Positions 18,343-27,315 of a stretch of DNA of 64,000 nt are shown in pieces. The stretch covers positions 682,001 to 746,000 of the forward strand of contig NZ_FOIZ01000001.1 in assembly GCF_900109295.1 (NCBI RefSeq), written 5' to 3'. The notes beneath the pieces were generated by a model. It was given only the letters and a program-made list of their open reading frames with translations. It did no database searches and was not told the DNA's origin. Numbering within the stretch: the stretch's first letter is position 1; each line of letters opens with the position of its first letter. This DNA is from Cognatiyoonia koreensis. Its GTDB lineage: Bacteria > Pseudomonadota > Alphaproteobacteria > Rhodobacterales > Rhodobacteraceae. The position numbers and the translations under genes were made by a program.

Positions 18343-19096
18343 CCCCGAACACCGCAAGCGATGGCCGGAAGGCCACCGCTGCATCATGCGCGACACCGTC
18401 GACAGCACGATGTCAGAGGCCGCGCGACTTGCGCCAACGCTCGACGCCCCGACATGGATTATTGCGCGCCACCAGACCGCAGCGCGCGGGCGACGCGGGC
18501 GGGTGTGGGAACAGCCCAAGGGTAACTTCTCTGCGACGCTGATCTTCAAACCACTTTGCACACCGCAGGTCGCAGCACAGCGATCTTTCATTGCGGCCAA
18601 TGCGCTTCACGAAGCCTTGTCGATGTATATCGACCGGCGCGCGCTGTCGCTGAAATGGCCAAACGACGTGTTGCTGCACGGGGGGAAGGTGGCCGGAATT
18701 CTGTTGGAAAGCAGCGGCAAGGGGCCGTTCATAGACTGGCTGTCTGTCGGAATCGGTGTCAACCTGGCGTACGCACCAACAAACGTCGAAAACGAATTCC
18801 CTCCTGTGTCACTTGCGGGTGAAGGGGGGGAACCAGTCTCGCCCGAAGAATTCCTCATCACACTTGCGGATGCGTTTGCCACGCAAGAGGCGAAACTCGG
18901 GCACCTCGGATTTGACCGGATTCGCACGGACTGGCTCAAGAACGCGGCCCGGATCGGCGAAAACATAACTGCGATCCAGGGAACCGAGGTTATCCAGGGC
19001 ATATTTGACACCATCGACAAAGACGGAAACCTTGTGCTGATTACGGCCAAAGGCCCGCGCCACATCGCGGCAGCGGACATCTATTTCAGGGACTGA
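18332..19096 (+). CDS. birA: Biotin--[acetyl-CoA-carboxylase] ligase
   Basis: This enzyme attaches biotin, through biotinyl-AMP, to the carrier protein of acyl-CoA carboxylases. The ligase signature is visible: [15 protein letters not shown] for biotinyl-AMP binding, [10 protein letters not shown] with the catalytic-domain Lys, and the GIGVNL strand; a small C-terminal beta domain follows. There is no N-terminal DNA-binding domain, so it is not a BirA-type repressor. The start is uncertain. Homologues begin just before WPEG, which favours TTG at 18332, inside the end of nuoN; ATG at 18386 would cut the first conserved strand. Confidence 0.9.
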   Translation: MSINPEHRKRWPEGHRCIMRDTVDSTMSEAARLAPTLDAPTWIIARHQTAARGRRGRVWEQPKGNFSATLIFKPLCTPQVAAQRSFIAANALHEALSMYIDRRALSLKWPNDVLLHGGKVAGILLESSGKGPFIDWLSVGIGVNLAYAPTNVENEFPPVSLAGEGGEPVSPEEFLITLADAFATQEAKLGHLGFDRIRTDWLKNAARIGENITAIQGTEVIQGIFDTIDKDGNLVLITAKGPRHIAAADIYFRD

Positions 19097-19101
19097 ACAT
19101 C

Positions 19102-19875
19102 ATGTTGCTTGCTATCGACTGTGGAAACACAAACACGGTGTTCTCGATCTGGGATGGTAAAAGCTTTATCGCCCACTGGCGGACAAGCACGGAATGGCAA
19201 CGTACGGCGGACCAGTACTATGTCTGGCTCTCCACACTCATGCACTTTCAAAAGATCCACGTGGACATCGACGAGGTGATCATCAGCTCGACCGTGCCAC
19301 GCGTGGTGTTCAACCTGCGAGTCTTTGCGGATCGCTACTTCAACGCGCGGCCCATCGTCGTGGGCAAGCCGGAATGCGCCTTGCCTGCCAATCCGCGCGT
19401 GGACGAAGGCACGCAGGTCGGTCCAGACAGGCTTGTGAATGCGGCAGGGGCGTTTGACCGGCACGGTGGCAACCTCATCGTCGTGGATTTCGGAACAGCG
19501 ACGACATTTGACGTGGTCGATGATGACGGGGCCTACGTGGGCGGTGTCATCGCGCCGGGCGTGAACCTGTCGTTAGAGGCATTGCACAACGCAGCCGCCG
19601 CCTTGCCGCATGTCGATATCACCAAGCCGCAACAGGTCGTCGGGACCAATACGGTTGCCTGCATGCAGTCAGGGGTCTTTTGGGGTTACATCGGTCTCGT
19701 GCGTGAGATATGCGCACGCATCAAGGCCGAACGCGGGCGGGATATGAAGGTCATATCGACCGGCGGTCTGGCCCCCTTGTTCCAACAAGCCGAAGCGCTA
19801 TTTGACGCGTTCGAAGATGACCTCACGATCCACGGACTGACCGTGATCCACGCCTACAACAAAGGACTTTCATGA
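19102..19875 (+). CDS. coaX: Type III pantothenate kinase
   Basis: This 257-residue enzyme phosphorylates pantothenate, the first step of coenzyme A synthesis. It has the ASKHA-fold phosphate loop DCGNTNTVFSIWDG at the N-terminus, then ISSTVPRVV, the VGPDRLVNAAGAF motif, and DFGTATTFDVV. Type III enzymes need a monovalent cation and are not feedback-inhibited by CoA. It sits five bases after birA and overlaps rnj by four bases (ATGA), as in many roseobacters. Confidence 0.95.
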   Translation: MLLAIDCGNTNTVFSIWDGKSFIAHWRTSTEWQRTADQYYVWLSTLMHFQKIHVDIDEVIISSTVPRVVFNLRVFADRYFNARPIVVGKPECALPANPRVDEGTQVGPDRLVNAAGAFDRHGGNLIVVDFGTATTFDVVDDDGAYVGGVIAPGVNLSLEALHNAAAALPHVDITKPQQVVGTNTVACMQSGVFWGYIGLVREICARIKAERGRDMKVISTGGLAPLFQQAEALFDAFEDDLTIHGLTVIHAYNKGLS

Positions 19876-21533
19876 GTCGACTGATCTACTTGCCCCTCGG
19901 GGGTGCCGGCGAAATCGGGATGAACGCTTATGTCTACGGATATGGGCCAAAAGACGCAGAACGGCTGATCGTTGTCGATCTGGGGGTCACGTTCCCTGAT
20001 ATGGACACATCGCCCGGCGTGGACCTGATCCTGCCCGATATCGCCTGGCTGAAAGAACGCCGCGCGATGATTGACGGCATCTTCATCACGCACGCCCACG
20101 AAGACCACGTCGGGGCGATCGGGCACTACTGGGAACAGCTGGGCGCGCCCGTCTATGCCCGGAAGTTTACAGCCAATATCGCCCGGCGCAAACTTGATGA
20201 ATACGGCCACCCCGAAAGCGTCGTACGCGTGGTCGAGGCTTATCCAGACGTTGTGGAGTGCGGCCCGTTCAAGGTCTCCTTCGTACCGATCAGCCACTCC
20301 ATCCCTGAAAGCGCGGGCCTCGTGATCGACACCCCCGAAGGTCGTCTGATCCACTCGGGCGACTTCAAGATCGACCACACGCCCGTCGTCGGTGACCCTT
20401 TCAACGAAGAGCTTTGGGCAGAAGTGTCCAAAGATGGCGTCAAGGCGCTGATCTGCGACAGCACGAACATCTTCTCACCCACGGCAGGCCGCTCCGAAGC
20501 CTCGATCATGGACGAGGTCACAGGCCTGATGCGCGACGCACCGAGCATGGTGGTGGCGACGACCTTCGCATCCAACATCGCACGCTTGAAAACGCTGGCG
20601 GACGCCGCCAAGGCTGCGGGCCGGTCCGTCTGCCTTCTGGGGCGGGCCATGCGGCGCATGGTCGAAGCGGCGACAGAAACGGGCATCCTGAAGGATTTCC
20701 CAAGCACGGTCAGCCCCGAAGACGTGCCCAATATCCCGCGTGAAAACCTGCTGCTGCTGGTCACCGGATCACAAGGCGAACGGCGCGCAGCCTCGGCGCA
20801 ACTGGCCAACGGCAAATACCTGGGCATCACCTTGCAAGAGGGCGACACATTCCTGTTCTCCTCCAAGACGATCCCCGGAAACGAACGCGGCGTGATCCGC
20901 ATCATGAACCAGTTTTCCGAAATGGGCGTGGATGTGATCGACGATGCCGGCGGGCGTTACCATGTGTCAGGCCACGCAAACCGGCCCGACCTCGAAGCCT
21001 TCCATGCCATCGTGAAACCGCAAACGCTGATCCCGATGCACGGTGAACACCGGCACCTGCGCGAACACGTGAAGGTCGCCAACAAGAACGGGCTATCGGG
21101 CATCGTGGCGGTGAACGGCATGATGATCGACCTTTCAGGCAACGCGCCACGCGTTGCGGAATACATTGAAACGGGTCGGACCTATCTGGACGGGTCCGTT
21201 ATGGTCGGCGCGCTTGACGGGATCGTGCGCGACCGCATCCGTATGGCACTGAACGGTCATGTGGTGGTGACACTTGTGATCGATGAAAACGACGAACCGC
21301 TGGGCGACCCATGGGTCGAACTGGCCGGTCTGGCCGAGACAGGGAACAGCAATGCCGCCCTTGTCGATGTGCTCGAACAAGACCTCAGCCAGTTCGTAAA
21401 CCGCGCCAACGCCAAGACATTGCGGGATGATGAAAAGCTCGAAAAAGAACTGCGGACAATCACGCGCAAGTCGGCCGTCGCGGAAATCGGAAAGAAGCCG
21501 GAAGTGACGGTGATCGTGAGCCGGTTGAGTTAG
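19872..21533 (+). CDS. rnj: Ribonuclease J
   Basis: This 553-residue metallo-beta-lactamase/beta-CASP nuclease handles RNA turnover and rRNA or mRNA 5' processing. Motif II is THAHEDHVGAIGH; motif III lies at PISHSIPES; motif IV is SGDFKIDH; the beta-CASP part holds the SGHANRPDLEAF and IPMHGEHRH motifs. The C-terminal about 100 residues are the oligomerisation domain. It is translationally coupled to coaX. In the convergent gap to 21588 I see no good terminator. Confidence 0.94.
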   Translation: MSRLIYLPLGGAGEIGMNAYVYGYGPKDAERLIVVDLGVTFPDMDTSPGVDLILPDIAWLKERRAMIDGIFITHAHEDHVGAIGHYWEQLGAPVYARKFTANIARRKLDEYGHPESVVRVVEAYPDVVECGPFKVSFVPISHSIPESAGLVIDTPEGRLIHSGDFKIDHTPVVGDPFNEELWAEVSKDGVKALICDSTNIFSPTAGRSEASIMDEVTGLMRDAPSMVVATTFASNIARLKTLADAAKAAGRSVCLLGRAMRRMVEAATETGILKDFPSTVSPEDVPNIPRENLLLLVTGSQGERRAASAQLANGKYLGITLQEGDTFLFSSKTIPGNERGVIRIMNQFSEMGVDVIDDAGGRYHVSGHANRPDLEAFHAIVKPQTLIPMHGEHRHLREHVKVANKNGLSGIVAVNGMMIDLSGNAPRVAEYIETGRTYLDGSVMVGALDGIVRDRIRMALNGHVVVTLVIDENDEPLGDPWVELAGLAETGNSNAALVDVLEQDLSQFVNRANAKTLRDDEKLEKELRTITRKSAVAEIGKKPEVTVIVSRLS

Positions 21534-21587
21534 GATTGAAACTTCGGCGAAAGCTGCTTGCCCTTCAGCGACAATCCGTTAACCGGA

Positions 21588-22226
21588 TCAGTCTGAACAA
21601 AGGTAGACACCGCCGCCCACACCCACGACAGTTACGGCTGCCGCTGTCAGGAACGTGGTGGATCCAAGCAAGGTGCCAAGCGTCGTCGTCGAACCGCCAG
21701 CCAGCGACTGGCGCACGTATTCGCGCGTGGCCGTCATCATCAGCGCGCCTGAAGCGTGTGTCAATGTGCTGACGTTCGGGTTGTCTTCGGGCGCATAGAC
21801 AAAAGACGCCAACATGCCCGTCATATCCACCATCTCATCCGCTGTGCCGGTGACCTTCTGGCAAACGGACGTGGCGCATTGCCCACGAAAGTTCCGCTCT
21901 CCGGGAACCAGCAGCAGACCGACCTCTTCACTGCCCTCCGCCAGACAATAGCCATCGGTATCGGGCAGGCCTTCAAGACCGGCCATGAATTCAAGCGTCA
22001 GGTCGCCGGGACAGGTGGGAAGCCGTCCGCGCAGGCGCGAAATGCCCTGCTTGGGCCATGCCAGAACGGTTTCGGGGATGGTGCGCGCGCCAGCGTCAAA
22101 AGCTTCGGCATTGATCGCGACGTCCATCGCGTTCACGCGGACGGTGCAATCGTCAGCCAGTGCTGGGCTGGCCCAAAACAGGCCAGCAATCAACCCAAGA
22201 CATCTAGTTCTTGCCACGCTCATCAA
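21588..22226 (-). CDS. Secreted or membrane-anchored hypothetical protein
   Basis: This 212-residue protein has a signal peptide (cleavage near PALA-D at about residue 24) and a C-terminal hydrophobic segment (about 184-207) ending in a Gly-rich turn and YLCSD. Several cysteines lie in the mature domain (DDCTV, PTCPG, GYCLAEG, GQCATSVCQ), so it is probably disulfide-rich in the periplasm. Its start lies 23 bases inside the end of the helicase gene upstream, so the two are co-transcribed. I do not recognise the family. Confidence 0.78.
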   Translation of the reverse strand: MMSVARTRCLGLIAGLFWASPALADDCTVRVNAMDVAINAEAFDAGARTIPETVLAWPKQGISRLRGRLPTCPGDLTLEFMAGLEGLPDTDGYCLAEGSEEVGLLLVPGERNFRGQCATSVCQKVTGTADEMVDMTGMLASFVYAPEDNPNVSTLTHASGALMMTATREYVRQSLAGGSTTTLGTLLGSTTFLTAAAVTVVGVGGGVYLCSD

Positions 22227-23658
22227 AGCTCATTGCAATGAACGTGGGGACATCATCCCCAAGACCGACAACAGTGTTCTTTTCCTGACGTCTGCCGCGA
22301 TCGTTCTGCCGCTTGCGGTCAGCCTGCGGCTGGTCGTCACGCGACTTGCGTTCAGGTGCCTTCCTTGGCTCAGGTGCGACCTCGGCTTGGGCTTCGACCT
22401 TAGGGGCCTCTTCCACCTTGGGGGCGTCGTCCTTTTTGCGGCGCGTGCGGGTGCGCTTGGGCTTTTCTTCCGTCGTGCTCTCGGCTTGCGGGGCAGGGGT
22501 GCCGCCTTTGGCCAGCGGGTTTTCCAGACGCGGGATTTCCTGCTTCACCAGCCGTTCGACATCGGCAAGGTTCTTCTCGTCGCGCGGATTGCAGATCATG
22601 ATCGCAACGCCGGACCTGCCAGCACGGCCGGTACGGCCGATGCGGTGAACGTAATCCTCGGCATGCGAAGGCACGTCAAAGTTGAAGACGTGCGTGACGG
22701 CAGGAATGTCCAGACCGCGCGCGGCCACGTCGGATGCCACAAGAAAGCGCAGCTTGTTGTCACGAAACCCGTCAAGGGTGCGGGTGCGGTGCGACTGGTC
22801 CAGATCACCGTGGATCGGGGCCGCGTCATAACCGTGCTTGTTCAGGGATTTGGCAACGATATCCACGTCCGACTTGCGGTTGCAAAAGATGATGGCGTTG
22901 GAACAGGCGTCGCCTTCGGCATCGATCAGGGCGCGGAGCAAGGCACGCTTTTCTGAATCGGCGCGCATCTTGTTCGATCCCTTGAACATCACGACGCCTT
23001 GCTTGATGTTCGTATTGGTCGTCGCGGCACGGGCCACTTCCACCTTTGCTGGCGCGGACAGGAAAGTGTTGGTGATCCGCTCAATCTCTGGTGCCATCGT
23101 GGCGGAAAAGAACAGGGTCTGACGGGTAAATGGCGTGCGTTTGAAGATTTCTTCAATGTCAGGAATGAAACCCATGTCCAGCATGCGGTCGGCTTCGTCC
23201 ACGACCATGATCTTCACGTCGGTCAGGATCAGCTTGCCGCGTTCAAGGTGGTCCAGCAGGCGGCCCGGCGTCGCGATCAGCACGTCCACGCCCTTGTCGA
23301 TCAGCTTGTCCTGATCCTTGAAGGACGTGCCACCGATCAGCAGCGCCTTGGTCAGCTTGGTGTATTTCGCATACTGGTCAAAGTTCTCGGCGACCTGTGC
23401 GGCAAGCTCGCGGGTCGGGGCCAGCACCAGTGAGCGGGGCATCCGCGCCTTGGCACGGCCACGTTTCAGCATGGTGATCATGGGCAGCGTAAAAGCGGCG
23501 GTCTTCCCCGTGCCGGTCTGCGCAATCCCCAGAACGTCCTTGCCTTCAAGGGCGGGCGGGATCGCACCGGCCTGAATCGGGGTCGGGGTGTCATAGCCAG
23601 TCTCTTCGATGGCTTTGAGAACCTTCTTGTCGAGGTTCATATCAGTGAATTTGGTCAA
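22204..23658 (-). CDS. DEAD-box RNA helicase, RhlE type
   Basis: This 484-residue ATP-dependent RNA helicase has all core motifs: Q motif (TPTPIQAGAIPPALEG), Walker A AQTGTGKTAAF, PTRELA, DEADRMLDMGF, SAT, then HGDLDQSHR, VASDVAARGLDIP and HRIGRTGRAGRSG. After about residue 385 the tail is basic and low-complexity (RKRTRTRRKKDD-like and Arg/Gln/Asp-rich), typical of RhlE or DeaD relatives that act in ribosome assembly or RNA decay. The family is certain; the specific orthologue is not. Confidence 0.93.
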   Translation of the reverse strand: MTKFTDMNLDKKVLKAIEETGYDTPTPIQAGAIPPALEGKDVLGIAQTGTGKTAAFTLPMITMLKRGRAKARMPRSLVLAPTRELAAQVAENFDQYAKYTKLTKALLIGGTSFKDQDKLIDKGVDVLIATPGRLLDHLERGKLILTDVKIMVVDEADRMLDMGFIPDIEEIFKRTPFTRQTLFFSATMAPEIERITNTFLSAPAKVEVARAATTNTNIKQGVVMFKGSNKMRADSEKRALLRALIDAEGDACSNAIIFCNRKSDVDIVAKSLNKHGYDAAPIHGDLDQSHRTRTLDGFRDNKLRFLVASDVAARGLDIPAVTHVFNFDVPSHAEDYVHRIGRTGRAGRSGVAIMICNPRDEKNLADVERLVKQEIPRLENPLAKGGTPAPQAESTTEEKPKRTRTRRKKDDAPKVEEAPKVEAQAEVAPEPRKAPERKSRDDQPQADRKRQNDRGRRQEKNTVVGLGDDVPTFIAMSFDERGKN

Positions 23659-23746
23659 GTTCGCCCTTTCAATATGGTGCGGCTTCTTGGCCGCTCATAT
23701 TGCGCGGCCCGCCCGGCCGGATTGCAGGGCGTCGACTGAAGGCGAC

Positions 23747-24382
23747 TTAGGCCTTTGGAGGCGAAACGTCAATGGTCGCTGACGGATGGACGCCGATGGC
23801 GTACCCGGTCTGCAAGACGGCCACAGTGGGTGCAGGGGTCAGAACGGTGACCATCGTGCAGGGTGGGCGCCGGACAGACGGCGCATATCCGGCAGGACCA
23901 AAACGGTAAAGCGCGGCACCATGCACCAGATGCGGCAGACCATCCCAAAGAATGAAAACACCGTCCGGCAGGCTGTCGGACAGGGCCTCGAAACGGACCT
24001 GACTGCGATCACGGTTCACCCGCGCCCGATGCAGCGCCTTGTCCATTACACGCGGGGCGGGACGATCCCCAAAGGCGGCCTGCCAACCATCGAGGTAAGC
24101 ATGATAAGCGGCCCGACGACATTCGCCGCACGGACGATGACCGGCAGCAAAGGCGACGGCTTCATCGAGGAAAAACAGCTCCGTATAGCGGCGCGGGGCC
24201 ATGACTTCGCGGCGGCGGCCCTTGAATGAGAGGACACAGCAAACCCAGTTCTGATGCTGCCAGCGGCGGGACTCGAGCGTGCGGGTCGCGTCATGCAGAA
24301 TACCGCGGTTTCCCAGAACGGTGCCGCGCGCAGGGGTCGCGACGATGTCTCCCGTTGGCAGAACGCGGTTCTGAAGGGGCAT
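23747..24382 (-). CDS. Hypothetical protein with Ada-like Cys motif
   Basis: This 211-residue protein has no signal peptide. The segment YTELFFLDEAVAFAAGHRPC followed by GECRR resembles the metal-binding module of Ada, where an Ala-Gly-x-Arg-Pro-Cys turn supplies Zn ligands; a WVCC pair lies earlier. The rest is not recognisable. It starts one base downstream of the prfC stop on the same strand, so it is probably translated from the prfC message. A role in DNA repair or metal sensing would be speculation. Confidence 0.75.
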   Translation of the reverse strand: MPLQNRVLPTGDIVATPARGTVLGNRGILHDATRTLESRRWQHQNWVCCVLSFKGRRREVMAPRRYTELFFLDEAVAFAAGHRPCGECRRAAYHAYLDGWQAAFGDRPAPRVMDKALHRARVNRDRSQVRFEALSDSLPDGVFILWDGLPHLVHGAALYRFGPAGYAPSVRRPPCTMVTVLTPAPTVAVLQTGYAIGVHPSATIDVSPPKA

Positions 24383-24383
24383 C

Positions 24384-25979
24384 CTACACCATCATTTCTT
24401 TCGTCGCTGACAGCTTGATGTCGGGATAGTCCCGCTCGACCCGGTCGATGTCCCACTGCAGGCGGGTCAGATAGACGACGTCGCCGTCGTTGTCCTCTGC
24501 GATGTGCTGCTTGTTGGCGTCTGCGAATTTCTCGACCGCGTCCTTGGGGCCGTGAACCCAGCGGGCCGATGTAAACTGCGAGCCTTCAAAACGAACGGGA
24601 AGGCCATATTCCATCTCAATCCGGCTGGCGAGCACTTCGAACTGCAAGGCCCCGACAACGCCGACGATAAAGCCGGATCCGAATGTCGGCTTGAATACCT
24701 TTGCAGCCCCTTCTTCAGCGAATTGCATCAGGGCCTTTTCCAGATGCTTTGCCTTCATCGGATCGCCCGCGCGGCAGGTCTGCAGCAATTCCGGTGCGAA
24801 TGACGGGATGCCGGTGACTCGGATCGCCTCGCCCTCGGTCAGTGTGTCGCCGATGCGCAACTGGCCGTGGTTTGGGATCCCCAGAATATCCCCAGCATAG
24901 GCTTCCTCGGCCAATTCGCGGTCGGCGGCCAGGAACATCACAGGATTTGTGACAGCCATGATTTTCTTGGTGCGCACATGGGTCAGCTTCATGCCACGCT
25001 CGAAATGTCCCGACGCAAGGCGGACAAAGGCGACACGGTCGCGGTGCTTCGGGTCCATGTTGGCCTGCACCTTGAAAACAAAACCGGCGACTTTGGGTTC
25101 TTCGGGGGCCACATTGCGCGGTGAAGCGGATTGGACCTGCGGTTCAGGCCCGTAAGTGGCGATGCCGTCCATCAGTTCCTTGACACCAAAGGAATTGATC
25201 GCAGAGCCGAACCAGATCGGAGTCATGGACCCGTTCAGCACGCTTTCAGGGTCAAGCTTCGGCAGCAGCTCTTTCGCCATCTCGATTTCTTCAAGGAATT
25301 TCTCAAGCAGGTGGGCCGGCACATGTTCTGCAAGTTTCGGATCATCAAGGCCGCTGATCTTGATGCTTTCGGCGACCTTGTTGCGATCAGCACGGTCCAT
25401 CAGCTCCAGCCGGTCACGCAGAATGTCATATGTGCCCATGAATTCACGCCCGACACCGATCGGCCAGGCGGCGGGGGTGACGTCAATCGCGAGGTTTTCC
25501 TGAATTTCGTCGATGATTTCAAATGTATCGCGGCTTTCGCGGTCCATCTTGTTACAAAAGGTCAGGATCGGCAGATCGCGCAGGCGGCAGACCTCGAACA
25601 GTTTCTGCGTCTGGCTTTCCACACCTTTGGCCCCGTCGATCACCATGACAGCAGCATCGACCGCCGTTAGGGTGCGATAGGTGTCCTCGGAAAAGTCAGA
25701 GTGACCGGGCGTGTCCACCAGATTGAACCGGTACTTATCAAAATCAAATGACATCGCGGATGCGCTGACCGAAATGCCACGATCCTTTTCCATCTGCATG
25801 AAATCGGACCGCGTGCGCCGTGCTTCGCCTTTGGCGCGGACCTGTCCGGCCATCTGGATCGCACCACCATACAACAGGAATTTTTCAGTCAACGTGGTCT
25901 TGCCAGCGTCCGGATGCGAAATGATCGCAAACGTCCGGCGGCGGGCGATTTCAGGGGGAAGCTGTGGGCGATTTGTCAT
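24384..25979 (-). CDS. prfC: Peptide chain release factor 3
   Basis: This 531-residue translational GTPase recycles RF1 and RF2 from the ribosome after termination. Visible motifs are the P loop SHPDAGKTTLTE, switch II DTPGHSDFSEDT, NKMD and the GAKGVESQT stretch, followed by domain II and a C-terminal domain with FKPTFGSGFIVGVVGALQFEV. I chose ATG at 25979 (MTNRPQLPPEI), as in homologues; the frame is open for 30 more codons upstream, without family similarity. Confidence 0.95.
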   Translation of the reverse strand: MTNRPQLPPEIARRRTFAIISHPDAGKTTLTEKFLLYGGAIQMAGQVRAKGEARRTRSDFMQMEKDRGISVSASAMSFDFDKYRFNLVDTPGHSDFSEDTYRTLTAVDAAVMVIDGAKGVESQTQKLFEVCRLRDLPILTFCNKMDRESRDTFEIIDEIQENLAIDVTPAAWPIGVGREFMGTYDILRDRLELMDRADRNKVAESIKISGLDDPKLAEHVPAHLLEKFLEEIEMAKELLPKLDPESVLNGSMTPIWFGSAINSFGVKELMDGIATYGPEPQVQSASPRNVAPEEPKVAGFVFKVQANMDPKHRDRVAFVRLASGHFERGMKLTHVRTKKIMAVTNPVMFLAADRELAEEAYAGDILGIPNHGQLRIGDTLTEGEAIRVTGIPSFAPELLQTCRAGDPMKAKHLEKALMQFAEEGAAKVFKPTFGSGFIVGVVGALQFEVLASRIEMEYGLPVRFEGSQFTSARWVHGPKDAVEKFADANKQHIAEDNDGDVVYLTRLQWDIDRVERDYPDIKLSATKEMMV

Positions 25980-26120
25980 GACGCTGCTGTAATTGCGTTG
26001 CGCGGAAAGGGCAATCCGCGACGGTGTGTCATCATCGCAATCGCTGGTCCTCGCTAACCGAATGATCACCCTTTTGACCTAACACTGCTGCAATGGATGT
26101 GTTGCGCGGGGTCGAAAGTG

Positions 26121-26729
26121 ATGCGGATCGTACGTCAGATTATGTGTAGTACTGCGTTGCTTGCGCTTGGCGGATGTCTCGGTGGCGATATCGTCACCCC
26201 GTCAGAGGCACGCAACCTCAGTTCACGCACCGATGCCTATGCCGCTTTGCGCGACCGTAACAGTGACGTCCCCAACAGTGCATGGGACGCGATGCCGACA
26301 CAGGGTCAGGCAAGATTCGACGGTGCCGCCGCCGTACGCTTTGGGCCTGACAATGCACGCACGCGGCTTGCCGGTGACGTCAGCCTCACCGTCGACTACG
26401 CCACGGGTGGCATTGACGGGCAGATTGACCGGCTTTTCGGTGTGGACGGGTCCAATGATCTGGCCGAATACCGTGGGCAGTTGCGTGTGGGTGATGGTCG
26501 CATCGGCGTGGACCGACCGAATGACTGGTCGGCCGGATATTCCGGGACGTTGCGGGGCAACGGCGACCGGATCGTCAGCGGCGGGACAATCCGGGGCGAT
26601 TTTCAAGGCACACCAGTGCGCACGATGGAAGGGCGCTCGGACGGGTCCGATACGGCGCTGGTGAATGGGGTCGAAATGCCGTTCCGTGTCGATATCGTTG
26701 CAGAGCAGAAAACATTAACGGCTGATTAA
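26121..26729 (+). CDS. Lipoprotein with transferrin-binding-protein-like beta-barrel repeat, copy 1
   Basis: This 202-residue protein has a lipoprotein signal with lipobox LGGC. The mature domain shows alternating short strands and Gly-Asp turns: RLAGDVSLTVDY, YRGQLRVGDGRI, YSGTLRGNGDRIVSGGTI, RGDFQGTPVRTMEGR. This resembles the small C-terminal barrel of TbpB-like surface lipoproteins. The next gene encodes a clear paralogue. No transport partner is nearby, so iron binding cannot be claimed. It is probably an envelope lipoprotein, possibly surface-exposed. Confidence 0.78.
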   Translation: MRIVRQIMCSTALLALGGCLGGDIVTPSEARNLSSRTDAYAALRDRNSDVPNSAWDAMPTQGQARFDGAAAVRFGPDNARTRLAGDVSLTVDYATGGIDGQIDRLFGVDGSNDLAEYRGQLRVGDGRIGVDRPNDWSAGYSGTLRGNGDRIVSGGTIRGDFQGTPVRTMEGRSDGSDTALVNGVEMPFRVDIVAEQKTLTAD

Positions 26730-26769
26730 CCTCGCTGTGATCGAGTGCGATCATGGGATCGTTTCTGTC

Positions 26770-27315
26770 ATGATGCGCTGGTTTGCACTTCTCGTCCTTG
26801 TCCCGCTTGCGGCCTGCGGTGGCGGCGGTGGGGGTTCGGGCAATCAGCTTGGCGCGGGCGGCGGCGGTGGCATAACGGATCCCGGCGAACTGCCGGTCAG
26901 CGGTTTTGCGCGCTACAACGGTTTTTTGACGGTCAACCTCCCGACAGCAGACGGGCGCGCACCCTACACCGGAAACCTCGGCCTTGATGTGGATTTCGAC
27001 GCAGCCGCAACGCAAGTGACCGGGCAGGCCAGCGGGTTCACCGACGGCGGCGGGACTAATATGCGCGGACGACTCGCCGTCACGGACGGGGTGATCGACC
27101 GCAAAACGAATGTCGCCTCCGATTACACACTCGAAGCGGGGATCAGCGGCACGCTCAGCGGTGATGCGTTTCGGAATATGGTAATCACGGGCACGCTGCT
27201 GGGGGATTTCAACGGGCAGAACGCCGAAACACTGCGGGGGCAGGTGTTTGGCGACACGATCGGCCCGCTTGGCACCGATATCTTCAACGGCACATTCTCG
27301 GCCGCCACGGATTAG
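26770..27315 (+). CDS. Lipoprotein with beta-barrel repeat, copy 2
   Basis: This 181-residue lipoprotein (lipobox LAAC, then a Gly-rich tether) is a tandem paralogue of the preceding gene. Aligned pairs include YTGNLGLDVDF with LAGDVSLTVDY, MRGRLAVTDGVIDRK with YRGQLRVGDGRIGVD, and GDFNGQNAETLRGQVFG with GDFQGTPVRTMEGRSDG. ATG at 26770 gives the best signal peptide. Its stop overlaps the stop of the convergent Hint gene by three bases. Confidence 0.78.
   Translation: MMRWFALLVLVPLAACGGGGGGSGNQLGAGGGGGITDPGELPVSGFARYNGFLTVNLPTADGRAPYTGNLGLDVDFDAAATQVTGQASGFTDGGGTNMRGRLAVTDGVIDRKTNVASDYTLEAGISGTLSGDAFRNMVITGTLLGDFNGQNAETLRGQVFGDTIGPLGTDIFNGTFSAATD

Noticed and set aside
21574..21588. ATCCG-N5-CGGAT hairpin between rnj and the minus-strand gene
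   Set aside because: Five-base stem with no T run on either strand; too weak to call a terminator.
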